DNA of 37,533 nucleotides, taken from an uncultured Oscillibacter sp. (lineage in GTDB: Bacteria; Bacillota; Clostridia; Oscillospirales; Oscillospiraceae). This document shows positions 1 through 7,918 of this stretch, one piece after another. The notes under the pieces are model-generated. The model saw only the letters and a list, made by a program, of their open reading frames with translations, was not told the DNA's origin and made no database searches. The stretch covers positions 1 to 37,533 of the forward strand of contig CAJKKQ010000023.1 of NCBI GenBank assembly GCA_905200545.1. Direction: 5' to 3'. Numbering within the stretch: position 1 is the stretch's first letter; the number at the start of each line of letters is the position of its first letter. A program made the translations under genes and the position numbers.

Positions 1-351
1 TACTTTGCCTCCGCGCGGCTCACCCGCCAGCAGGCCCGGGACAGCGCCATCTCCCTGCTGCAGGAGGCGGCGGCCCAGGAGGGAGCGGATCAGAGCGTGG
101 CGGATGAGGCGTCCCTGGGCATCCAGACCCTGGCCTCCTACACCCTGGCGGAGGCACAGATCGAAAACCTGGTCACCGCCAAGGGCTACGCCGACTGCGT
201 GGCCTTCATGGGGGAGGAGAGCATCAGCATCGTGGTGTCCAAGGATGACGGGTCGGACCTGACGGCGGAGGACGTGGCCAAGATCACGGACATCGCCATC
301 ACGGAGACGGGCTACGACGCCTCCGGCATCAAGATCGTCCCGGCAAATTAG
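1..351 (+). CDS. spoIIIAH: Stage III sporulation protein AH, 3' end (5' part outside window)
   Basis: The frame is open from base 1 to a TAG stop at 349-351 and gives about 116 C-terminal residues. The sequence is an Ala/Glu-rich helix (positions 50-180) followed by a compact alpha/beta domain containing VTAKGYADCVAF and ISIVVSKDD. This is the C-terminal ring-building region expected of SpoIIIAH, the mother-cell protein that pairs with forespore SpoIIQ to bridge the two membranes during engulfment. The following asp23-nusB genes match the Bacillus order (spoIIIAH, accBC, yqhY, nusB), with the acc genes missing here. The N-terminal membrane anchor lies outside the window. A GTG at 97 is internal and is not the true start. 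Confidence 0.85.
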   Translation, partial: YFASARLTRQQARDSAISLLQEAAAQEGADQSVADEASLGIQTLASYTLAEAQIENLVTAKGYADCVAFMGEESISIVVSKDDGSDLTAEDVAKITDIAITETGYDASGIKIVPAN

Positions 352-354
352 CTG

Positions 355-383
355 TTGTATTTTCGGCCGGAGCATGGTAAAAT
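355..383 (+). promoter_or_regulatory. Sigma-A-type promoter for the asp23-nusB operon
   Basis: TTGTAT at 355-360 and TAAAAT at 378-383 are separated by 17 bases. They lie between the spoIIIAH stop and asp23, leaving a leader of about 90 bases. No terminator is visible after spoIIIAH, so readthrough is also possible. Confidence 0.6.
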
Positions 384-482
384 AACGCAAAGCGGCCATG
401 CGCCCGGATCACGCCGCAGGCGCGCCGCGACTTTATGTAAGAAATCCTCATACCAAGGATATCGGATAAGGAGTGTCGAGCC

Positions 483-857
483 ATGGGCGAGAGCAAGGAA
501 TATATGACGCTGCCGGAGGAGAACGGCAGCATCAACATCTCTGAGGAGGTCATCGCCGCCATCGCGGTGGGGGCCGTCCGGGATGTGGAGGGCGTCTCCG
601 GCATGATGACCAATCTGGGCGGCAGCGTCACGGACCTGGTCACCAAGAAGAACGCGCAGAAGGGCACCAAGGGTGTCAAGATCGATATGACCGGCACCGC
701 CCTGGTGCTGGACGTGTACCTGACGGTGAAGTTCGGCACCCCCATCCCCGAGGTGGCCGAGAACGCCCAGAAGGCTGTCATCTCCGCTGTGGAGGCCATG
801 ACCGGCTGCTCCGTGGGCGCGGTGAACGTCCATGTGGGCGGCGTGACGCTGGAGTAA
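483..857 (+). CDS. Asp23/Gls24 family envelope stress protein (YqhY-like)
   Basis: The 124-residue protein fits the Asp23/Gls24 family, with INISEEVIAAIAVGAVRDVEGV at the N-terminus and VDVYLTVKFGTPIPEVA-type strand-helix sequence in the middle. Both are family hallmarks. Members are small cytosolic proteins that often associate with the membrane and are tied to envelope stress. The YqhY subgroup sits beside fatty-acid and nusB genes and has been linked to control of acetyl-CoA carboxylase in Bacillus. Here it lies 36 bases before nusB, probably in one operon. The start is set by AAGGAG at 468-473 ahead of ATG 483. Confidence 0.9.
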   Translation: MGESKEYMTLPEENGSINISEEVIAAIAVGAVRDVEGVSGMMTNLGGSVTDLVTKKNAQKGTKGVKIDMTGTALVLDVYLTVKFGTPIPEVAENAQKAVISAVEAMTGCSVGAVNVHVGGVTLE

Positions 858-893
858 GATTCAAGAGAGAAAGAGAAGAGGACGTAAAGATTT

Positions 894-1343
894 ATGATTC
901 GGAATACCGCGCGGGAGATCGCCATCCACCTTTCCTATGAGCTGAGCTTCAGCGACCTGCCTGTGGAGGAGCTGCTCAGCCGCCGGCTGACGCCGGAAGC
1001 CTTCGCCGCCCTGGCGGAGGAGGAGCCCCTGTATCAGGAGACCCCCAACGCCAAACAGGCGGAGTATATCCGCCGCCTGGTGAAGGGCGTGGCCGAGCAC
1101 GGCGCCGAGCTGGACGGCTACATCGCCCGGTACGCCAAGGGCTGGAACTTCGCGCGGATCCCTCTGGTGGCCTCCGCCATCATGCGGGTGGCCATGTACG
1201 AGATCCTCTATATGCCGGACATCCCCGCCGCCGCGTCCATCAACGAGGCGGTGGAGATCGCCAAGAAGTACGAGACGCCGGAGACGGTGAAGTTCATCAA
1301 CGGCATCCTGGGCAGCTTCCTGCGCCAGGAGGTATCCCAGTAA
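894..1343 (+). CDS. nusB: Transcription antitermination factor NusB
   Basis: The 149-residue all-helical protein has NusB family features: an N-terminal REIAIHLSYELSF helix, and near the C-terminus the conserved IPLVASAIMRVAMYEIL and INEAVEIAKKY segments followed by FINGILGS. NusB with NusE (S10) binds boxA RNA and supports rRNA antitermination. It lies directly after asp23, as in Bacillus. A GC-rich terminator follows, so the xse genes probably form a separate unit or depend on readthrough. The folD gene that separates nusB from xseA in Bacillus is absent. Confidence 0.96.
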   Translation: MIRNTAREIAIHLSYELSFSDLPVEELLSRRLTPEAFAALAEEEPLYQETPNAKQAEYIRRLVKGVAEHGAELDGYIARYAKGWNFARIPLVASAIMRVAMYEILYMPDIPAAASINEAVEIAKKYETPETVKFINGILGSFLRQEVSQ

Positions 1344-1348
1344 CACGC

Positions 1349-1401
1349 ACGGCAGAGCGGACGCGGCGGGTGAGTGCCGCCGGCCGGTCTGCCGTTTTTT
1401 C
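1349..1401 (+). terminator. Rho-independent terminator after nusB
   Basis: The outer stem ACGGCAGA (1349-1356) pairs with TCTGCCGT (1388-1395). An inner stem CGGCGG (1364-1369) pairs with CCGCCG (1377-1382). A T-run ends the element at 1395-1400. Confidence 0.8.
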
Positions 1402-1437
1402 TGTCCCCCGGGCTCGTCCCGGAGAAAAGGAGACCAT

Positions 1438-2661
1438 ATGGAACAGCATATTTTCGGCGTGGCGGAGGTCAACCAGCTCATCAAGCACATGCTGGACGGG
1501 GAGCCCATGCTCCAGGGGATCCTGGTGCGGGGGGAGCTCTCCAACTACAAGATCTATCCCTCCGGCCACCACTACTTCACCCTCAAGGACGCCGACGGGG
1601 CGCTGCGGTGCGTCATGTTCCGGGGGCAGGCCTCCCGGCTGCGGTTCCGGCCGGAAAACGGCATGAAGGTCATCGCCTCCGGCCGCATCACCGTCTTTCC
1701 CCGGGACGGGGCCTACCAGCTCTACTGCGACTCCCTGACGCCGGAGGGCGTGGGAGACCTGGCGGTGGCCTTCGAGCAGCTCAAGGCCCGGCTCTACGCC
1801 GAGGGCCTCTTTGACCCCGCTCACAAAAAGCCCCTGCCCCGGTATCCCCAGACCATCGCCATCGTCACCTCCCCGGCGGGGGCCGCCGTCCACGACATGA
1901 TCCGCATTCTCCGCCGCCGTTTTCCCATCGCCAAGGTGGTGCTGCTGGGTGTCCGGGTCCAGGGGGCGGAGGCGCCGCCGGAGATCGCCGGAGCCATCCG
2001 GTACGCCAACAAGTGGCGGGTAGGGGACGTCATCATCACCGGACGGGGCGGCGGATCCATGGAGGATCTGTGGGCCTTCAACGACGAGCGGGTGGCCCGG
2101 GCCATCTATGACTCGGAGCTGCCGGTGATCTCCGCCGTGGGCCACGAGCCGGACGTCACCATCGCGGACTTTGTGGCGGACGCCCGGGCCTCCACGCCCT
2201 CCAACGCCGCAGAGATCGCGGTGCCGGACTCCGCGGAGCTGCTGCGCTGGCTCCGGGGAGCGGAGGGCCAGATGGCCCGGAAGGAGACCGCCCGGCTGGA
2301 GGATCTGCGCGCCCGGCTGGATACCCTGAAGGCCAAGCGGGTGATGACGGACCCCATGGCCTATCTCCAGGATAAGCGCATGGAGCTCACCCACGTCCAG
2401 CAGCGGCTGGGCGACGTGTCCGGGACCTTGCTCTCCCGGAAGAAGGAGCGCTTTGCCGCCCTGGCGGCGTCGTTGGACGCCATGAGCCCCCTGAAAGTCC
2501 TGGGCCGGGGCTATGCCATGGCCCAGAATACCCAGGGACAGATCCTCAAGAGCTGGCGGGACGTGTCGGCGGGAGACGCCGTCACCGTGACGCTGGGAGA
2601 AGGCGCCCTGGAGTGCCGTGTGGAGGACGCATATGATACGAAAGAGAGGTACGGGAAATGA
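1438..2661 (+). CDS. xseA: Exodeoxyribonuclease VII large subunit
   Basis: The 407-residue protein starts with an OB-fold DNA-binding domain (about residues 5-100, including VRGELSNYKIYPSGHHYF). The catalytic XseA domain follows, with IAIVTSPAGAAVHDM, VIITGRGGGSMEDLWAFND and SAVGHEPDVTIADFVAD. A long helical segment rich in Arg/Glu lies near residues 260-350. Together with XseB it forms exonuclease VII, which degrades single-stranded DNA to oligonucleotides in both directions. The start is ATG 1438, with GGAGAAAAGGAGA just upstream. The stop overlaps the xseB start by 4 bases, which implies coupled translation. Confidence 0.97.
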   Translation: MEQHIFGVAEVNQLIKHMLDGEPMLQGILVRGELSNYKIYPSGHHYFTLKDADGALRCVMFRGQASRLRFRPENGMKVIASGRITVFPRDGAYQLYCDSLTPEGVGDLAVAFEQLKARLYAEGLFDPAHKKPLPRYPQTIAIVTSPAGAAVHDMIRILRRRFPIAKVVLLGVRVQGAEAPPEIAGAIRYANKWRVGDVIITGRGGGSMEDLWAFNDERVARAIYDSELPVISAVGHEPDVTIADFVADARASTPSNAAEIAVPDSAELLRWLRGAEGQMARKETARLEDLRARLDTLKAKRVMTDPMAYLQDKRMELTHVQQRLGDVSGTLLSRKKERFAALAASLDAMSPLKVLGRGYAMAQNTQGQILKSWRDVSAGDAVTVTLGEGALECRVEDAYDTKERYGK

Positions 2662-2894
2662 GCGCCAAGAAGGCAACGTTTGAGGAGAAGATCGCCCGCC
2701 TGGAGGAGATCGTGGCGGCACTGGAGAAGGGAGACGCCCCTCTGGCGGACTCCCTGGCCCTCTTTGAGGAGGGTACCAAGCTCATCGCCGACTGCGCCGG
2801 TCAGCTGGAGACGGCGGAGCAGACGGTGGTAAAGCTGATGAAGGGTGCCGACGGCGCTCCCGTGGAGCAGCCCTTCGCGGATCAGGAGGGCTGA
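2658..2894 (+). CDS. xseB: Exodeoxyribonuclease VII small subunit
   Basis: The 78-residue protein has the standard XseB pattern: FEEKIARLEEIVAALEKGDAPL followed by LALFEEGTKLI. This forms a helical hairpin that packs along the coiled coil of XseA. The length is normal for the family. The start codon sits in an ATGA overlap with the xseA stop, so the two subunits are probably translated in a fixed ratio. ispA follows after 3 bases. Confidence 0.96.
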   Translation: MSAKKATFEEKIARLEEIVAALEKGDAPLADSLALFEEGTKLIADCAGQLETAEQTVVKLMKGADGAPVEQPFADQEG

Positions 2895-2897
2895 GGG

Positions 2898-3773
2898 ATG
2901 GAGTCTTTCAAGAGCCGTTACGACACCTACCGCCAGGCGGTAGAGGGGTATCTGCAGGGCCTCTTCACGGACAAGACCCCCTGGGAAGACCTGTACGAGT
3001 CCATGCGCTACAGCTTGCTGGCGGGGGGCAAGCGCATCCGGCCGGTGCTGACGCTGGAATTTGCCCGCCTTTCCGGGATGGAGAACTGGCGGAACGCCCT
3101 GAGCCCCGCCTGCGCCCTGGAACTGGTGCACACCTATTCTCTCATTCACGATGATCTGCCCTGCATGGACGACGACGACCTGCGCCGAGGCAAGCCCACC
3201 AACCATAAGGTCTACGGGGAGACGTTGGCGGTGCTGGCGGGAGACGCCCTGCAGCCGGAGGCCTTCCGGCTGATCCTCACGGCCACCAATCTCCCGGCGG
3301 AGCGCCGTGCGGCGTGCGCCCTGATCCTGGCGGAATCCGCCGGTGCCCAGGGCATGGTGGCCGGGCAGGTGCTGGACACCCTCCACGCCCCCGGGAGCCG
3401 GGAGGAGCTGACGCTGGTGCACCGGCTGAAGACCGGGGCCATGATCGACGGTGCCTGCCGCATGGGCGTGGCCGCCGCCGGCGGATCCGGCGCCCTGATG
3501 GACGCCGCCGCCCGGTACGCCGCGGGCCTGGGCATGGCTTTCCAGATCCGGGACGACATGCTGGACGTGGTGGGCAACGCCGGGGAGTTCGGCAAGCCCA
3601 TCGGCTCCGACGCCCAGGAGGGAAAGGTGACCTTCGTGAACCTGCTGGGCATCGATGGCTGCCAGCAGGCGGTGCTGGACTACACCCGCCAGGCCAAGGA
3701 GGCGGTGGCCCCCTTTGACAAAGCGGGCTTCCTCACCGCCCTGGCGGATTCCCTGGCGGAGCGGAACAAATAA
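2898..3773 (+). CDS. ispA: Farnesyl diphosphate synthase (polyprenyl synthetase family)
   Basis: The 291-residue enzyme condenses isopentenyl diphosphate with allylic diphosphates to make geranyl and farnesyl diphosphate. The first Asp-rich motif is visible in LIHDDLPCMDDDDLRRG (about residues 84-100). The second is in FQIRDDMLDVVGN (about 215-227), followed by the conserved G-KPIGSDAQEGKVTFV. GGKRIRP near residue 43 is the usual diphosphate-binding motif. It is translationally close to xseB. In Bacillus, dxs follows ispA directly, but here about 1.4 kb carrying an RNA gene and a membrane protein lies between them. Confidence 0.95.
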   Translation: MESFKSRYDTYRQAVEGYLQGLFTDKTPWEDLYESMRYSLLAGGKRIRPVLTLEFARLSGMENWRNALSPACALELVHTYSLIHDDLPCMDDDDLRRGKPTNHKVYGETLAVLAGDALQPEAFRLILTATNLPAERRAACALILAESAGAQGMVAGQVLDTLHAPGSREELTLVHRLKTGAMIDGACRMGVAAAGGSGALMDAAARYAAGLGMAFQIRDDMLDVVGNAGEFGKPIGSDAQEGKVTFVNLLGIDGCQQAVLDYTRQAKEAVAPFDKAGFLTALADSLAERNK

Positions 3774-3788
3774 AAAACGCATAAAAAA

Positions 3789-3819
3789 CGGCGCTGGGAC
3801 AGGCTCCCGGCGCTGTTTT
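3789..3819 (+). terminator. Terminator after ispA
   Basis: An 11-base-pair stem (3789-3799 with 3805-3815, two G-T wobbles, loop CAGGC) is followed by TTTT at 3816-3819 and a second TTTT at 3825-3828. It separates the xse-ispA message from the downstream RNA gene. Confidence 0.75.
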
Positions 3820-3883
3820 CTGCTGTTTTCGGGACAATTTGCCACGGGACATAAAAAATTCATTTTTGCATATACGGAATATG

Positions 3884-3912
3884 TTGTATATTTATTAAAA
3901 AGATGCTATACT
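3884..3912 (+). promoter_or_regulatory. Promoter of the OLE RNA gene
   Basis: TTGTAT at 3884-3889 and TATACT at 3907-3912 have a 17-base spacer. The surroundings are clearly AT-rich (3850-3912) inside a GC-rich genome. Initiation is expected near 3919. Confidence 0.8.
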
Positions 3913-3918
3913 AGAGAC

Positions 3919-4590
3919 CGCTAAGCGGCGGCGCAGTATTCTAGTCAGATCCGCCGTCCCCTAAGGAGGGCCTAAAAATCCTCTGAAGGGCATACCGGTG
4001 AAACCTCTGGTGCCTGCTTGATACGCCCAGTTTCGGGTGGGTGCTGGGGGGAAGCGTGTTTTTTTCTTCGCGCTTGCGGACTCAGGGCGCTTTCCAATGG
4101 CATGGTTATCCCGACCCTGTTTCCGTGGAGACCTGCTCTTGTGCACAGACGTACTCCCATCGTGGTATTTCCGGCCTGTGTACGAAGCAGACTATGAACC
4201 TGTAATGCGGTGCATCGGCCCTGCGGGGCCGTAACGCTGTGTGCAGATGTAGCCTGCCTTGCGTGGGGCGGGTGGATGGAGGAACCACGCGGCGGGCATC
4301 CCGGCCAGGATGCCGCCGTGATCGCCTGCTGAAACCCGTTCTGCAAAAGAGGCTAAAGGGACGGATGGACTGGGGTGGAAAACACCTAGGCTGTCCTGAC
4401 GGGACGGAAAAGGGATTGCAGTGCGGACTAAGTGGCAATCGGGTAGCATGGACCGGCAACGCTGTGCAGCGGCTCTGAAAGGGGAACCGCCTCCACCGGC
4501 AACGGGAGGTGCGCCGCTGGGAAAGCCAACCCGTACCTAAGCCGTAAGATTTACCTTTTCCGCCGCCGCCTGCTTAGCGAGTTTGTATGT
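3919..4590 (+). ncRNA. ole: OLE RNA (ornate, large, extremophilic)
   Basis: This ~670-base stretch has its own promoter, no credible reading frame, and lies directly upstream of an oapA-like membrane protein gene, between ispA and dxs. That is the locus known for OLE RNA in Firmicutes. Many helices are visible. Examples are CGGCGGGCATCC (4290-4301) with GGATGCCGCCG (4308-4318); ATTGC/GCAAT around 4414-4438; GTGGAAAACAC near 4376; GTCC-TGAC-GGGAC near 4394-4406; and CGCCTCC (4488-4494) with GGAGGTG (4505-4511). Known OLE RNAs are about 600-700 bases long and form a membrane-bound ribonucleoprotein with OapA that affects tolerance of alcohol, cold and magnesium stress. The identity rests on locus, length and structure, because I could not run a covariance search. 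The 5' end is inferred from the promoter and the 3' end is approximate. Confidence 0.85.
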
Positions 4591-4593
4591 GAT

Positions 4594-4615
4594 CCTTCCT
4601 GACAGGAGGTTTTTT
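4594..4615 (+). promoter_or_regulatory. Hairpin plus T-run containing the oapA ribosome binding site
   Basis: CCTTCCT (4594-4600) can pair with AGGAGG (4604-4609) across a 3-base loop with one bulge, followed by six T (4610-4615). The 3' arm is the shine-dalgarno sequence for the TTG start at 4618. The element could end or mark the 3' end of OLE RNA, hide the ribosome site, or both. Confidence 0.5.
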
Positions 4616-4617
4616 CA

Positions 4618-5178
4618 TTGTCTTCCAAAGGGCGCGCCGGCGGCCGGAAACAGCCGGGCCGCAGCTCCCAGTACCGCTGGGCGGCTGAGGTGTTCGTGCT
4701 GGCCATTGTCCTCTCCGCCGCACTGTCCATGGCGTCTGAGACCACCCTCTCCGGGGCGGGCATCGCCGCGGCGCTTTCCGTGCTGGCGGTGTTCATCGGC
4801 CTTGGCATTTTGTTCGACATCATCGGCGTGGCGGTCACCGCCGCAGACCCCAAGCCTTTCCACTCCATGGCCTCCCACAAGGAGAAGGGGGCGGCGGAGG
4901 CGCTGATGCTCCTGCGCAACGCCGGACGGGTCTCCAGCGTCTGCAACGACGTGGTGGGGGATATCTGCGGCATCGTCAGCGGCACCACCGCCGCCGTCAT
5001 CGTGGTGCGGCTCCAGGCGGCCTTCGGCGTGGAGTCCGTGCTGATGAGCGTGGGCGTCACCGCCCTCATTTCCGGCCTCACCATCGGCGGCAAGGCCCTG
5101 GGCAAGACCGTGGCCATCCGCAGCTCCACCCAGGTGGTGTACTGGGTGGGCCGGTTCCTCCATCTGTTTCACCGCTGA
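4618..5178 (+). CDS. oapA: OLE-associated membrane protein OapA
   Basis: The 186-residue basic-ended membrane protein starts with a Lys/Arg/Gly-rich cytosolic tail (residues 1-20). About four hydrophobic segments follow (roughly 22-40, 47-76, 112-131 and 138-158), and it ends FLHLFHR. The loop after segment 2 carries D67 and AADPKPFHSMASHKEKG. DVVGD at 111-115 is a DxxxD motif of the kind described for OapA. Position between OLE RNA and dxs, size (~20 kDa) and topology fit OapA, the protein that anchors OLE RNA to the membrane. The start is TTG 4618, 8 bases after AGGAGG. dxs begins 12 bases after the stop, so oapA and dxs are probably cotranscribed. Confidence 0.88.
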   Translation: MSSKGRAGGRKQPGRSSQYRWAAEVFVLAIVLSAALSMASETTLSGAGIAAALSVLAVFIGLGILFDIIGVAVTAADPKPFHSMASHKEKGAAEALMLLRNAGRVSSVCNDVVGDICGIVSGTTAAVIVVRLQAAFGVESVLMSVGVTALISGLTIGGKALGKTVAIRSSTQVVYWVGRFLHLFHR

Positions 5179-5190
5179 GAGGAGTGCTTC

Positions 5191-7056
5191 ATGATACTTG
5201 AGAACATTCACACGCCGGAGGATGTCCGGCGCCTGGACCGGAAGGAGCTTCCGGCCCTGTGCGCGGAGCTGCGTCAGTTTTTGGTGGACCATGTCTCCCA
5301 GACCGGCGGGCACCTGGCCTCCAACCTGGGAGCCGTGGAGCTGACGGTGGCCATCCACCGGGTGTTCGACACCTCCCGGGACCGGCTGGTGTTCGACGTG
5401 GGCCACCAGTGCTATGTCCACAAGGCCCTCACCGGGCGGCAGGCCCTCTTCGATACCCTGCGCCAGCTGGACGGCCTCTCCGGCTTCCCCAAGCCCCATG
5501 AGAGCGTCCACGACGCCTTCATCGCCGGACACGCCTCCAACTCCGTATCTGTGGCGCTGGGCATGGCAAGGGCAAGGACCTTACAGCACGCGGATTACAG
5601 CGTCCTGGCCCTCATCGGGGACGGTGCCCTGACGGGCGGCCTTGCCTACGAGGGCCTCAACAACGCCGGGGCCTCGGGGGAGCCTCTCATCGTCATCCTC
5701 AACGACAACGGCATGTCCATCAACCCCAATGTGGGGGCCATGCCCACCCATCTGGCGAGGCTCCGCTCCAAGCCCGCCTATTACCACTTCAAAAAGTGGT
5801 ACCGGGGGCTCTTCGGGGCCCAGCCCACGGAGCATCCCATCTACCGCTTCAACCACCGGGTGAAATCCACCCTGAAAAAGACCATCTTCCCCGGCAGCAC
5901 CCTCTTCGAGGATATGGGCTTTACCTACCTGGGACCTATCGACGGCCACGACCTGGACCGCCTGGTGAATGTGCTCCAGTGGGCCCGGGAGCTGCGGGGG
6001 CCCGTGGTGGTCCATGTGAAGAGCGTCAAGGGCAAGGGCTACGCCTACGCCGAGCGCAATCCCGGCAAGTTCCACGGCGTGGCCCCCTTCGACCCCGAGA
6101 CGGGCCTTTTGAAAAAACCCGGGGGAGAGAGCTTCTCCTCCGTCTTCGGCAAGACCCTGACGGACTGCGCCGGGGAGGATTCCCGGGTGTGTGCCATCAC
6201 CGCCGCCATGGCGGACGGCACGGGGCTCAATACCTTTGCCAAGGCCCATCCGGAGCGGTTTTTCGACGTGGCCATCGCTGAGGGACACGGGGTGTCCATG
6301 GCGGCGGGCCTGGCGGCCCAGGGGATGATCCCGGTGTTCGCCGTGTACTCCACCTTCTTGCAGCGGGGGTACGACCAGCTGATCCACGACGTGTCGCTGA
6401 TGCACCTCCATGTAGTGCTGGGGGTGGACCGGGCGGGATTGGTGGGCGCCGACGGCGAGACCCATCACGGCTGCTTCGACGCGCTGTTCCTCTCGGGGAT
6501 CCCGGGCTTCACGGTGCTCTGTCCCGCCAGCTTCGCGGAGCTACGGCATATGCTCCGCCAGGCGCTTTTCGAGATCGAGGGCCCCGTGGCCGTCCGCTAT
6601 CCCCGTGGCGGGGAGGGGACCTACCGGGCTGACCACGCGGATCAGGCGGCCGTGGCCCTGCGGACCGGGGCGGACGTCACCATTTTGGCCTACGGCGTGC
6701 TGGTGAACAACGCCCTGGAGGCCGCGGAGCTTCTGGAAAAGCAGGGGGTACACGCGGGTGTGGTGAAATTGAACCGCATCTCCCCCCTGGATATGGAGGC
6801 CCTGGGCGGCCTTCTGGACGAGACGAAAGTCCTGGCGGTGGCGGAGGATTCCTTCGGCGCCGGGTGCGTGGGCCAGCGGGTGGCCGCCATTTTGGCGGAG
6901 GCCGGCAGGGCCCCGGAGAAACTGATTTTGCAGAATCTCGGCAAGACCTACGCCCCGGAGGGGAGTGTGGCACAGCTGGAGCAGCGCTTCGGACTGGACG
7001 GGGGGGGCATCGCAAAGGCGGTGCTTCGCGGCCTTGGCCGGGAGGAGCGCAAATGA
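5191..7056 (+). CDS. dxs: 1-deoxy-D-xylulose-5-phosphate synthase
   Basis: The 621-residue thiamine diphosphate enzyme condenses pyruvate and glyceraldehyde-3-phosphate, the first step of the MEP isoprenoid pathway. The N-terminal domain has HVSQTGGHLASNLGAVELTVA, the GDGALTGG...NDNG thiamine-binding motif (near residues 150-180) and MSINPNVGAMP. The central transketolase-like domain shows AIAEGHGVSMAAGLAAQG and DRAGLVGADGETHHG. The C-terminal domain follows from about residue 480. Length is typical. ATG 5191 is preceded by GAGAGGAGTG. It supplies precursors for the farnesyl diphosphate made by upstream ispA. Confidence 0.97.
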   Translation: MILENIHTPEDVRRLDRKELPALCAELRQFLVDHVSQTGGHLASNLGAVELTVAIHRVFDTSRDRLVFDVGHQCYVHKALTGRQALFDTLRQLDGLSGFPKPHESVHDAFIAGHASNSVSVALGMARARTLQHADYSVLALIGDGALTGGLAYEGLNNAGASGEPLIVILNDNGMSINPNVGAMPTHLARLRSKPAYYHFKKWYRGLFGAQPTEHPIYRFNHRVKSTLKKTIFPGSTLFEDMGFTYLGPIDGHDLDRLVNVLQWARELRGPVVVHVKSVKGKGYAYAERNPGKFHGVAPFDPETGLLKKPGGESFSSVFGKTLTDCAGEDSRVCAITAAMADGTGLNTFAKAHPERFFDVAIAEGHGVSMAAGLAAQGMIPVFAVYSTFLQRGYDQLIHDVSLMHLHVVLGVDRAGLVGADGETHHGCFDALFLSGIPGFTVLCPASFAELRHMLRQALFEIEGPVAVRYPRGGEGTYRADHADQAAVALRTGADVTILAYGVLVNNALEAAELLEKQGVHAGVVKLNRISPLDMEALGGLLDETKVLAVAEDSFGAGCVGQRVAAILAEAGRAPEKLILQNLGKTYAPEGSVAQLEQRFGLDGGGIAKAVLRGLGREERK

Positions 7057-7093
7057 GAAGAGAGAGAGCGCCCCAGGGCGCGCGGAGGGAACC

Positions 7094-7918
7094 ATGAGCG
7101 CAAAGAAACGACTGGATGTGGTGCTGGTGGAGCGGGGGCTCCAGGAGAGCCGCCAAAAGGCCCAGGCCACCATTATGAGCGGACTGGTGTTCGTAGGGGG
7201 CCAGCGGGTGGACAAGCCCGGATCCCCGGTGGCGGAGGACGCCCAGATCGAGATCCGGGGCAATGTGCTGCCCTATGTGAGCCGTGGCGGGCTGAAGCTG
7301 GAAAAGGCCATGCGCCAGTTTCCCATCACCCTCACCGGCACTGTCTGCGGCGACATCGGCGCCTCCACCGGAGGCTTTACCGACTGCATGCTGCAAAACG
7401 GGGCCCAGAAGGTCTACGCTGTGGACGTGGGCTACGGGCAGCTTGCCTGGAAGCTCCGTTCCGACCCACGGGTGGTGTGCCTGGAGCGCACCAATGCCCG
7501 CTACCTCACTCATGAGCAGGTGCCCGATGAGCTGGACTTCGCTTCCGTGGACGTGAGCTTCATCTCGTTGAAGCTGATCCTGCCGGCCCTCCGGGGGCTT
7601 TTGAAGCCGGAGGGACACGTGGTGTGCCTGGTGAAGCCCCAGTTCGAGGCGGGCAAAGAGAAGGTGGGCAAAAAGGGCGTGGTCCGGGATCCCGCCGTCC
7701 ATCTGGAGGTGCTGGAGCACTTCCTGGAACATGCAAAGGAATCTGACTTTACAGTTCTTGGCCTGACGTTCTCTCCCATCCGGGGACCTGAGGGCAACAT
7801 CGAGTATCTGGGATATCTCCAGGCGGGCGAAGCCCAGGAGAGCATCCCGGATCTCAAGGAGCTGGTGGCAGCATCCCACCAGGAGCTCAAGGAACACGGA
7901 GAGGAGCACGGCCAATGA
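7094..7918 (+). CDS. tlyA: TlyA-family rRNA 2'-O-methyltransferase (YqxC)
   Basis: The 274-residue protein has an N-terminal S4 RNA-binding domain (KRLDVVLVERGLQESRQKAQ, residues 4-23, with GLVFVGGQRVDKPG). A FtsJ-like SAM-dependent domain follows, with GDIGASTGGFTDCML as the SAM loop and ASVDVSFISLKLILPAL. In mycobacteria TlyA methylates cytidines of 16S and 23S rRNA, and some homologues act on 23S only. I chose ATG 7094 because GCGGAGGGA lies just upstream and S4 homology begins there. The open frame extends further upstream into dxs. It overlaps nadK by 4 bases. Confidence 0.93.
   Translation: MSAKKRLDVVLVERGLQESRQKAQATIMSGLVFVGGQRVDKPGSPVAEDAQIEIRGNVLPYVSRGGLKLEKAMRQFPITLTGTVCGDIGASTGGFTDCMLQNGAQKVYAVDVGYGQLAWKLRSDPRVVCLERTNARYLTHEQVPDELDFASVDVSFISLKLILPALRGLLKPEGHVVCLVKPQFEAGKEKVGKKGVVRDPAVHLEVLEHFLEHAKESDFTVLGLTFSPIRGPEGNIEYLGYLQAGEAQESIPDLKELVAASHQELKEHGEEHGQ

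Noticed and set aside
4037..4478. Several open frames of 60-120 codons on both strands in the ispA-oapA gap
   Set aside because: They lack ribosome sites and recognisable proteins and overlap each other. The region behaves as a structured RNA gene.
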